A DNA stretch of 64,000 nucleotides from Lutraria lutraria (Eukaryota; Mollusca; Bivalvia; Venerida; Mactridae): contig OZ026844.1 of NCBI GenBank assembly GCA_964023205.1, forward strand, positions 14,680,790 to 14,744,789. The letters run 5' to 3'. The translations under genes were made by a program, and so were the position numbers. The notes under the pieces were generated by a model. It did no database searches. It saw only the letters and a list, made by a program, of their open reading frames with translations, and was not told the DNA's origin. This document shows positions 50,785 to 61,249 of the stretch, piece by piece (the first letter of the stretch is position 1; each line of letters begins with the position of its first letter).

Positions 50785-50879
50785 ATAGAACGGGATTTAT
50801 CATGTTTTATCCGCCTTATAGTATTACTAGTGAATAGTAATGATATAAGGCGGATAAAATACGATAAATTCCGTTCTAT
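50785..50879. repeat. Palindrome with 36-bp arms (palindrome E)
   Basis: ATAGAACGGGATTTATCATG, continuing through TTTTATCCGCCTTATA, is mirrored with only a few mismatches. A short inner stem ATTACT/AGTAAT sits in the loop. Confidence 0.8.
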
Positions 50880-52243
50880 AAGTGTTGCGAAATAATTACA
50901 TATTGTACTACTATCTCTTATCGGCTCTACTAAACCTCGCCATATGAAATCTCGAAATGTTTCTCCATTATCTAGCTTCCAGCCTTCCACTGCCATCTTA
51001 ATTAATAGTTCGTTTTGATAATGATGACTTACACCTATTGTATTTAGAACTTACACCGTAACGACACGCTTTCATTTATAGAATGGTAATTAACACCGAC
51101 GCAGAAAAAATCTTTAAAGTCATTAGAAGAGAATGTAAGAAAATAGACTTCTAGTAAAATAAATTATTCTTTTAAAGTGTTATGAATACCATCTAGTTAC
51201 TCACAAAAACTGTCACAAATAGAACCGCGTAGACCTGTCCGTCTGTTTTCTGTCCATACGAGTTTCTTTGTTTTAGAACTAGAACTTCGGGAATGAAATT
51301 AAACATTTCAGTGAGCTTACATGAAATTGGAACTTAAAATTTTCATGAAAGCATCACCGTATGCAATTCCAATGGTCGAAATGTCTTTGGATTATGCATT
51401 TTTTTTATGTAATATAAATTTAAAATATATCTAAAATAATCCATGCAGTTACAGCAAGTTATCTTCCCATTGTAATTCCAAACACCGTCACTCGATCTTT
51501 CATGCATTTGGTTCAATGCGAGAAAGGTATCAACCATACGGCCGGGTCTAGTATGTACGTTGAAGGGATAGTGTATACATATACTGGTTATATAGGAATA
51601 CACACATTTATTCTACGCCGCTCATTAGGTGACGTAGTACCTTTAAACACCAGGGACAGGAAAGTCAACATGCACAGTCATGCTAACCACAAGTATCACT
51701 AAAGTGCACCGACTCAGCGCAAAATAACAACACGGGGATGTTCTACTCGCGTCCAATTAGCAAAAATCGTACATTTCCACGTTGCTACGTACTCCACTCA
51801 CGGAACACATATTAGCATACTCTCTAAACTTAAAATTACGTGTATATAGATAGATATAATTTATTGCAGAAAAGGCAAAATTGCCTTACATTCTAAATAC
51901 TTACAGTTCAAGTTACACAAATACAAGCTAGGTGAATATAGCATAACAACAATATTAACATATTAAGTAATATTTTTGAAACGAGAATCGTATGATTTAT
52001 AACATATCCGGGATGTTGTATTTAAACATGTATAAATGTATATATTTTACAAATATTGCAATAAATTTGTCATAAGAATATATACCAACTAGTCCGTGTT
52101 TCAATGAGACCGGGTTGTGTGGTTTTAATTAAAACCTTTCTTGGTACGGATCAATACGGCATTTATTATGATTGTTTATTTATTGAGAGAAATAGCCAGA
52201 TCCTAAATTGCAAAAAAATTAGCGTTAATCATCGGTAAAAGCA
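50880..52243. other. Upstream region of the dehydrogenase gene
   Basis: No gene seen. The core promoter should lie near the right end, but the stretch is uniformly AT-rich and shows no clear start site. Confidence 0.35.
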
Positions 52244-55200
52244 ATGCGTTTGTTATGCAGCATTATTGAACATAAGACATTGTTTAATACTAGGCTTTTT
52301 TCACGAACGAGTGGCGTTAATTACTATTCCAAGTTTGAGAACAACAAACAAAATGTCAGGGTCGATAGCCGTACTTTTCCCGTGCCAAAAACGAAAGTCG
52401 AATGGAAAAATTCGCTATTTGGATACTGGTTAAGCGATGTCAACAGACAATATTGTACCAGTTCACAATCATGCGGTATGAAAGATGCATTGAAAACGAC
52501 ACCAAATGATTTATTGAAATGTCTTATTGATAATAAAATAACTCGAAGTTTTATTGTAAATTATGACGGAGAAATTCGGTACTCATCTGATGTATTAAGG
52601 ACCCTTTTGCCTGAGGACGATTTACTGTCACTAGATTTTGAACATGAAGCAATATTTTTCAATGTTGGACCTAGGACCAAATGTTTGTTGGCTGCATTTT
52701 TATGGAGAACTAACAGAGGACAAGGAGTAAGTTCTTAGTTAATGAAATTCATGACTTTCACAAATTTCTGTCAGGTAATTAATAAAACATACTGATCTAA
52801 TGCCTAGGTCACACATTCATAGATTTGATGCTACTTGTTTGATCCAACATCATTAATGGCAATCTGTATTGGTCTGTAGCTTCCCGAATTGTAGTCGTAG
52901 TCATACATATATAGTAGTACGTACTTGTATATCCATGACAAGTTTTGAACATGTTCAAAATTTGACCACAGATAAAACATCCGTAGTGACCTAGGCATAA
53001 GTTATTTTTGATTGATCATTGACTGTAATTCAATATAATTTATCAGATTTTACATCCTTTCAGAATAGGTGGTGATTATTTAAGGTGGTATTCATGTTTG
53101 ATCAGTCAATGACTCAGACTTCATTGAGAAAAATCTGCCAGATATTTGATCTGACAAACTTGAAAACTTTGTTGGACTGAAAGGAAATCTGTCAGACCGA
53201 AAAAAGTAAATAAGTATAAATGTATATAATCAGGTAAAGAAGTTGCCGGATAGCCGGTCCGATGAGATAAGATTATCAGACGGACACAAATTCTATCGGT
53301 CAAATGAGCTGGTCTGGCGCCTTTTGCAAAGTCTGAGTGACTATTGGTTATATTCAACATTTTTATCTTGAACTATTATCAAGCACTGTATTATTTTGTT
53401 GCAGGTTGGAGGTATTCATTTTATACCATTCGATACACTTGGGGAGATGATAATTGATGGAAACAGGTTTTCTAAGGGTTTAGGCATCAAATCTGCCCTC
53501 GCTGGAATGTGGTTAAGTATATTTTTATTGTCATTTTATAATGTTTTCTCTTACATCATTTTAGTATCACTTAGTATCAGAGAGCTAATATAAAGGACCC
53601 ATAAGATACTTCATAATGATGTACAAACAAATTGGGTTTGGGTGACTCTAGGGTTAGGGTTAGGACTCTTTGTTCAACCGGAGTCACTTAAAAAATGTCC
53701 ATAAGTGGATTTATGTGGCTAAAATCGAGTTAATGTGGCTAAATTTTAATAAATTTTAACATGGGAAAGCCACTAAAGTATCCTATCGTTAGTATGTCTG
53801 TTCTGCCAGCATTTTCAGCATCCAACAATGTGGTTAATGGTTTCTGATTAGTTATCACAAGCTTCATAAAGCTGTAAGGTTGAATTCCATCTGGGGCAAA
53901 ATTTTACCTATGAGGAAGCTGTATACCTTGGGGTCTTCCTTGCTGTTTAGCAGTCTTCGAATTAGTTGGTTGCCCGGCTGCCCGAAAGGATTTTTCCTTC
54001 TTTAAGTCCTTAATTGGACAACCTATTTTTTGAGAGTTTTCTTCATAAAGTATATTGGCGTGCAACCTGCCACAAAAACTAATTCAAAGACTGGTTTAGT
54101 GATAAAATTTGCCAAATATGGTTGATGATATGTCTTTAAACCCAAGTGAAAAAAAAAAGTTTACTTTGTCATTCTGCAAGTTGGTAGTTGTCCGTCAAGT
54201 TTAGTTCTGTCAATTAGCGCAGCAATGATTAATTTATGGAAATACAATTACGCAATATAATATACTTAATATTACTAATAACCTAAGACATTTATTTCTG
54301 TTTCTGTATGACTTCATTGAGATCTGACAGACATTGAAAAAAATCAGACAAAAAATTTGACTACTTGTTGTCATGCAATTATATCCTTAATTGCTTCCTT
54401 GACTGATTCTTAACATTGTTAAAAGTTTTACTGGTGCTTTTTAACTTCTAGGATAAACTTCTTGATGCATATTTTCTGTGCTATCACTGCTTCTTTTATT
54501 CATGGCTAAATGGTTATTCATTGGACTGATATGTGGTAAGCCAAATATCAATGAAATGAAAGCCAGGTTATTTTCTAACTTTGAGTTTGAAGTTTGGTTT
54601 TCTATTAAAAGTACTAGTTAAGTACCAGTTTGGATTATATTTATGACTTGTTAATAGTCCTTAGTTGATTGACAGTATTTGATGATTATTTTATTACAGG
54701 GCTGGTGGAGGAAAGGGTATCATTGCAGCCCCAGCTGAGAAACAATATGATCACGTATTCAGAAGAGATGTATTCAAAGATTTTGGAGATTTTCTGAGTT
54801 CACTCAATGGTTGCATGGGTAAATTGTTGTTTTGTGTATAATTAGCAAGGACTTATATGGGTTTGCAACTGCTAAAAATAGCTAAAAGTTAAAAACAATA
54901 TCGAGAGATGATCCCACAATCCATTGCAATACATGACAATTTCCGATAGCTGTAATAGGGTGTTTACTTGAATGCACTAGAAAACTCGGGCAATTACGTA
55001 CAGGAAATTGGTTGGGATGCAACAAGCTTCATAAAATAAAATATACACTGTCTGAAAATCCACACATGTAAGCATATGCATTGAAAACAGGCATCAGTCG
55101 AGCATTTCAAATTCCAGTATGGCAGACATTTAGTATTTCATCTCCGAATTTAAACTATCTGATAATCACAGATATTTTCACTGTTGTAAACATAAACATG

Positions 55201-58200
55201 AAATCCCACTGCTTCATGTTACTTCCGCAGGATTTGATTACTTCTAACTTTAAATACAGAAGCTGAATATAAGAAAGTAGCTTATACAGAAGCTTTATAT
55301 GAGAAAGTAGGCACTTGCTTATGGATGGTTGGGATTCTAGTACTGGTTCTTCCCAATAATGATGGTTAGGGGAACTGTCTGCCTCTTATGACTCTGACTG
55401 TTGAAAAGGGGCATAAAATTTTATATAAACAAACGAACAAATTAAATGCTGCAGAAGTGTTACTGCCCGAAATGTAGGATCATATGGAGGATCGAAGATT
55501 TTTGGAAAAAAATGATAGCTGTTAATTGTTATGTTGTATATTTGTAATGTAATAAATGAATGTGTTATTTTCTAGTTGTTGGAGCTGGTGTTGGTAGCTC
55601 TGTACAAGATATGGATACCATGTTCTCTGAGACCAGATATGTATCAAATATTCCGCCTGAATTTGGTGGGGCTGTCAACACATATGTTTATACAGGATTG
55701 GGTGAGTAGGAATTGTACCACTGTTCATGGAGCCATAACTTATTGAGGAATAATTTGGAATCCAAATAGCTATGACCTAGATGATAAAATACTTTATACG
55801 GGCTATTTACAGAACTAAATTATTGGTGTGAAGGCTGACAATCTTAATTTGTGTGATGGAATGATTCTTTTACTGTTAAATGATAAGTGCAGTATGAGTC
55901 AATGGAATGACTCACAGAAACATCTTAGTTTGTCTGTTTACCTTTACTGTTAGCATTTATCTGTTTACCTTTACTGTTAGAATTATATCTGTTTACCTCT
56001 CCTGTAAGAATTATAACTTATAATTACACCATATTTCAGGTGTTGTGAAGGCAATGGAAGCAGCTATAGAGTTCTTACACATGGGAACATTGAAGGGTAA
56101 AATAGTAGCTATACAGGGAGCTGGTAGTGTGGGTAAATATCATGACATTATACTCCATATTACCATGAAAGTGGTAGTCTACCCACTCTGAATGGGTACA
56201 AGCAATGGATTATAACCCAGGAAGCAAGATCCAGAGTGATTTGATTATTTCATGTTTTAATTATTTATTTTACAATATGATGACTTTAAGATTTTATTGT
56301 AATGATATATAATTTGTAAGGCTATATTGTTACTTCTTATTATGCCTTTTAGGACTTGAATGTTGTATCTTATGATGACTTATAGGACTTTATTGTAGCA
56401 TCTTATGATGACTTTTAGGACTTAATTGTATTATAAACATCTTATGATGACTTTAAGATTTTATTGTAACATTTTATGATGACTTTTACGACTTTATTGT
56501 ATTATAAACATCTTATGATGACTTTTAGGACTTTATTGTAACATCTTATGATGGATTTTAGGATTTTATTGTAACATCTTATGATGACTTTTAGGACTTT
56601 ACTGTTGTATCTTATGATGACTTTTAGGACTTTACTGTTGTATCTTATGATGACTTTTAGGACTTTAATGTTGTATCTTATGATGACTTTTAGGACAAGT
56701 AATAATTGGTGAGTTACTACAGAAGGATGTGAAGCATATTTATGTCAGTGAATGTAATGGACTGAGAGCTGATGATGTACATGATATGTTTGCTCAAAAG
56801 GTTTGTGTTTAACAGATAGCTATTGTCATGTTAGTTTTATATTGATTTGGTTTAATGCATAACAAGTACTTGATATAATTGATATACTGGGTAAGGTCAT
56901 CCTTAATTAATTGTTATAGTTTTAAATATACTGTTATGTTCCACAACTCAAGGTGTACTAGTGATCTTAAGTTATTGATTATGACAGATGATTAAAAGCT
57001 GTGTTTATTAGGCTAGGAAAAAAAGACCAAAGTTAAAAAGCCAATTAAATATTTGACTTGATATAATTAGGAGGTACAATTAGTCTTCAAATATTTTCAT
57101 ACTTTTGATTTTGGTGTTAGAAACTTCAGTCATTAAAAATAGGATTGGTCAGGTGACCATAAACAACTATTTTTTTCTGGCCTTAGTAGAACATAATTAT
57201 ATAGTTTGATAAACAGTTAAACCTCAATTAAGGACCACCTTATTGTCATGGCATTCATTTGATTTATTTTCTGACTGCTTTTTTCCATATTTGCTTTATA
57301 CAGTCAAACCTGTGAATAATGGTCACTCCTGGGAATGGCAAAATGTGGCCTTGATTGACAGGTGTTTTTTTTTTACGTCATTTTGTTCTGAAAAATCAAT
57401 GATGGTATTTAAAACATGGTCTTTGTTCACAGGGTGACCTTTACTTGGAGGTGGCTGTTAACACAGGCTTGATTGTATTTCAGTGTGATAATGAGACCCA
57501 TCTCAATGTTAAGACATATTTATTTGGTGTAAATATCGAGGTCTTACTATATAAAGTTATGTTGGTTTAATTTCAGGCTGATGGAAGACTCACAATCTCT
57601 AAGGTTTCATTTGAAGACACAAGTATCTTTAGAAGAAGATGTGATATATTCTCCCCTTGTGCTCGAGGAAAGGTAATTTTAACTAACATACAGTGTAACC
57701 TCTCCAAAGCAACACTCTTGGGAGTAGCAACATTATGTTGTTGTTAGGAGGTTGTTGCTCTAGAGTGGTTTTATTAATAGTGAAATCATACAGTTTGGAA
57801 AAATCATGCAGTTGTATTAGTGACGTAGCTGCTCAAGAGAGGGTCGCTTTGGAAAGGTTGCACCGTATGTTTAATGGATACCTCAAAGAATTGATGCTCT
57901 TTACTCCTGTAAAAATGTCTTGACCAATTAAATGTTTGAACAAAATGTAATGATAGGCACCAATTTTTCCAAGATAGACAATAAATAAAAAGGTTAGTGC
58001 TAAACTAAAAAAATGTGAGGTTGGCATGTAAAGCATGTTTCCCATTCACTCAAATGACTGCTGTTTCATTTTAGTTAATAGCATCATGGGTGACTTATCT
58101 ACTACCTCAAGATTAAGTCCTGTGTCCTTGATAAACCTTGAGATTAGTCTCCAATCTCAAATCTCATTTTTCATTCTCAACTTACCTCATACCAATAAGT

Positions 58201-61166
58201 ATTTATATCATTTGATAAAATCAATGTTTTGCTGTATTATACAGAGGATGCTAATTAAACAGTAATGCAGTTTTATCTATTGTTACTTTAGTATTAGGGC
58301 TGTGGCGAGTATCCGAGTACTGAGGTATTCGCGAATCAAATTGAAAAATTGAGTATGAATAATCGTCTTTACTAAAATTCTTGGTTCGCGATCTTGTTTT
58401 TTAACTAATTAAAAGTGTATTCTTTGTTCTTAAAAATCCCTTTACTCTGAATAAATATTGTCTCATCATGGACTACTTTGTTTGCCAAAATGTCCAACCA
58501 GTTCTTTAAATAATGATACTGGTAAATCAATTAACTGGTAGGAAGTATGTATAAATTTAAGCCATAGAACATTTTATATTGATTTACTTCATTATTCCTA
58601 AAAACAAATTAGCTGTCTTCAGGACTGCAATTTTGAAGTTTTAGATAGGTTACTTGATAACAAAAGATTTGTGATTCGAATTGTGGATCGTAAGTGTTGA
58701 ATCGTGGATTGGATCGGATCGCCACTTACCCAACGATCCACAGCCCTATTTAGTATATTGATAACTCAAAACTGAGATTAGAGCTAAGGGTTCAGACTCA
58801 GGTTTTATTACCAATTGAGCTTAAAAATGATTAGCTGGTTCTACTATGGCTAGTCCGAAAGTCCCCATACACAATCCAGTCCCCACTCTGTCTTTCCTGT
58901 TACGGACATAGTACATAATACAAAATAATAAGTCAAATCTACCTATTCAGAATTTTATGCCTTTGATGTGTATAAAAAACTGTTAAATGTGTATCTTAGT
59001 AATATATTCTCCTACTCTCCAGTATGGTGATTGGGTAGGTAATTGATAATTAAGCTAATTATTCATACCTGATGTGTTATTGTTCTCACTGTCCTCCGAT
59101 TCAGTGTTCAGTTATAGATATGTATGTGTGGCTATTTTCAATATGTTACATCTGGTAGACCTGAGTGAGTGATGTGTCTGCTTGTTATAATGAATTATTA
59201 AATTAATATCAGAGGAAAAAATGTGTTATGTTATGTGTTATCTGCTATCATAATGTACATGCTAGATATGTAAGAAATTGATAAAATTCTTAAATAATTA
59301 TGTTCATCTAACCTGTTTTTTGTTTTTTATTTCTGTAGCTATATGAAATGATCAATTGTATAATATAATATGCATATGTAAACTTCACATTATTAAATGT
59401 ATTTTAATTTATGACTAATGTTTAGAAATTCTGCTCTTTGAAGGCCAATTGATACAAAATGGATGTCTGTTACTAATTTGCTTAATTTTTTATGCCCCGT
59501 ATTGATAGATTGGGGACATATTGTTTTTGGCATGACTGTCTGTGTTTGTCTGTCAGTCTGTATGTTTGTACAAACTTTAACATTGCCTAGATAACAAAAA
59601 CGCTTCCAACTACAATCATCAAACTTCATATGTTGGTTTTCTCATAACAGCCTGTGCATTTTCACGTCAAAGGTCATGGTCATCCGGAGGTGGCATTGTG
59701 TTTTAAAAACACTTCTTGTTTCCTCTTGTAAACAGTATAGAGTCAAAAAGTGACATCAATAACATCTTGTTTAATTGCAACCCCCACTGCTTATTGAGGA
59801 TACCTTTTGGATATTTTTCAGGTGTTGAATGAGACAACTATTCCATTGCTGGATACAAAAATTGTTTGTGGAGCATCTAATGTACCAGTATGTACAGAGG
59901 AAGATCATTTGGCTTTGATGGAAAGAAAGATTACATATGTGACAGATGTTGTACCAAACAGAATGGTATACAATGTTACTGTATATCTCGCTATATTTCC
60001 CAAAGGTGGCCTTTGGTTTGACTGTAGTTTTGTTTCTTCTTATGGATTTTTCGTCAAACACAATTTACCCTACTTTGATTACATTGAAGATTAAGCACCA
60101 ATTGTTATAACTTAATTTTTGTTTACAAATAGGTGCGGTACTTTTGTAGTGTCAGATACTTGGAATATTTAAGACTGTAATGTATGGATGTATTTCAGAG
60201 TGTTGTAAACAAATTATTAGAACCTTACGGAAGAATGAATGAAGATCCAGATCTGCTCAAACATCTCTCCTATGATTGGACACATTCTGTAAGATATCTT
60301 AATGTTATATTCTGTGTTATTAAATTGTTGCAATAGGGATTTAAGACATGAGACGGAAAATAGGTATAGACACTGGATTTATTCAAGCAAACACTCAATA
60401 GCTTTTGGCATAACTTTTTTTACCTAGTTTTTATTCAGATTTTTTTAGCTCACCTGATTTATCAGGTGAGCTTTTAGGATCGTTGAATGTCCGGCGTCCG
60501 GCCACAATTAGTTTGTTTACACTCAAGCATCTGCAGCTCTTAACGAATCTTGATTAAACTTGCTCACAATGTATATGGCCACAATGTCTCGGCTAAGTTC
60601 GATTATGGGCAAAATCGGACAATAACTTCTAGAGTTATGGGCCCTTGTTTAATGTAGAATAATGTATAGATGTAGACTTTATTATTTCCTGTCCAAGGTG
60701 AAAAGCTATTATGTTTAACATAATCTGTTCATAAGTTCATCTGTCTGTCCACCTGCTATTTTTTATTCCAATTTTATCTATTAATTGGTAATTAACAAAT
60801 GGAAGGACTTAAATGGTACTATAATTTTGCTTTGTTCTTTGGTTGTTTCAAAAGGAATTATACCTTCCCACTTTTTAGGGGTAGAGTATATTTTGAGTTC
60901 TTGACACTGAATGTTTTTCACAAAATTATTACATATTTGTGTAGATTTATCAGACCACATTAAGAATTCTCAGAATGGCAGAGGAACAAGGCATTCATCC
61001 TGAGATGGCAGCGTATACACTGGGTGAAGAGTTAAGCCTCGAAAATCATCCTCAGCATCCGCACCGTACTCGGAACATAATACAAGAACTGATCAACAAT
61101 GGTTGGCACGAGGGGAAAGATTTCTGGAAGGAGAAATGGAACTTTGTGGAGGAACAGTTAGTGTGA
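52244..61166 (+). CDS. Leucine-dehydrogenase-like Glu/Leu/Phe/Val dehydrogenase, ten exons, catalytic Asp replaced by Gly
   Basis: Exons: 52244-52726, 53405-53511, 54700-54818, 55576-55701, 56040-56132, 56694-56800, 57577-57672, 59822-59965, 60199-60288, 60945-61166. All phases agree; 1587 bases give 528 residues plus TGA. The N-terminal 25-30 residues are basic and Ser/Thr-rich with no acidic cluster, suiting a mitochondrial presequence. Residues 162 onward align with bacterial leucine dehydrogenase: GVGGIHF (substrate glycines), GIKSALAGMWAGGGKG with both active-site lysines (Lys190, Lys202), SSVQDMD, the Rossmann motif GAGSVG (305-310), VSE with Glu329 at the ribose position (NAD preferred, inferred), and IVCGASN. 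Where leucine dehydrogenase has AEDVG the sequence is GAGVG (239-243), so the catalytic Asp is Gly241. The family deaminates branched-chain or aromatic amino acids reversibly. This protein may use another substrate, or be a pseudoenzyme. It is longer than the roughly 360-residue bacterial enzyme because of the N-terminal extension of about 120 residues and the added C-terminal part. Confidence 0.92.
53951..54093. mobile_element. 145-bp MITE family, copy 3 (dehydrogenase intron 2)
   Basis: CAGTCTTCGAATTAGTTGG and AAACTAATTCAAAGACTG are inverted ends. GTTTAG is duplicated on both sides, at 53945-53950 and 54094-54099. Opposite in orientation to copies 1 and 2. Confidence 0.85.
55290..55441 (+). 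mobile_element. 5'-truncated SINE (dehydrogenase intron 3)
   Basis: It shares GAGAAAGTAGGCA, CTAGTACTGGTTCTTCCC, GACTCTGACTGTTGAAAAGG and the tail ATAAACAAACGAACAAA with the full SINE at 19382-19613. The tRNA-like head is absent, as expected of incomplete reverse transcription. Confidence 0.75.
56277..56693 (+). repeat. Intronic minisatellite that repeats the 3' splice acceptor
   Basis: About eleven diverged units of 30-45 bp (CATCTTATGATGACTTTTAG then GACTTTATTGTA) run to the very end of dehydrogenase intron 5. The last ACTTTTAG is the genuine acceptor of exon 6. Many upstream units keep the same AG|GAC site. Confidence 0.88.
57301..57477. mobile_element. CAGTNAAACCT-ended MITE, copy 3 (dehydrogenase intron 6)
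   Basis: CAGTCAAACCTGTGAATAAT at the left and AACACAGGCTTGATTG at the right are inverted. Contains TGGCCTTGATTGACAGG and TGACCTTTACTTGGAGG, as in copy 1. Confidence 0.65.
57691..57866. mobile_element. CAGTGCAACCTC-type MITE, full copy (dehydrogenase intron 7)
   Basis: The left end CAGTGTAACCTCTCCAAAGC is mirrored by GCTTTGGAAAGGTTGCACCG. Internal TTAATAGTGAAATCATACAG matches 45381-45559. It begins 18 bp after the exon 7 donor. Confidence 0.7.
58295..58748. mobile_element. 454-bp hAT-type MITE with perfect 8-bp target duplication (dehydrogenase intron 7)
   Basis: The ends TAGGGCTGTGG and CCACAGCCCTA are inverted. TTTAGTAT lies on both sides (58287-58294, 58749-58756). An 8-bp duplication and TAGGG-type ends fit hAT. 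Interior: GAGTATCCGAGTACTGAGG and GGATCGGATCGCC, no reading frame. Confidence 0.88.
59487..59720 (-). mobile_element. Hairpin-ended repeat, family 3, copy 2 (dehydrogenase intron 7)
   Basis: On the minus strand it starts AACAAG, then the GTGTTTTTAAAACAC palindrome, and ends with a CCCC...GGGG hairpin followed by CATAAAAA. It is 234 bp, identical in length to 8813-9046. Confidence 0.8.
60442..60649 (-). mobile_element. Hairpin-ended repeat, family 2 (dehydrogenase intron 9)
   Basis: On the minus strand it starts AACAAGGGCCC and ends with the perfect hairpin AGCTCACCTGA/TCAGGTGAGCT followed by AAAAA. Next to the hairpin, TTAGGATC and GTCCGGCGTC are shared with family 1, while the interior is unrelated. 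Confidence 0.8.
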
Positions 61167-61193
61167 GATAAGTGGCTTATAATACCTAGATGC

Positions 61194-61199
61194 AATAAA
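61194..61199 (+). terminator. Polyadenylation signal of the dehydrogenase gene
   Basis: AATAAA 28 bases after the TGA stop at 61166. It is the first such hexamer downstream, implying a very short 3' UTR. Confidence 0.6.
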
Positions 61200-61249
61200 A
61201 GTGCCAAAACTACTGGTTGAGTTTACAAATTATTTCAGAACACTTTAAG

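Noticed and set aside
53650..53665. Telomere-like TAGGGTTAGGGTTAGG
   Set aside because: Only two and a half units inside an intron; too short to be an interstitial telomere.
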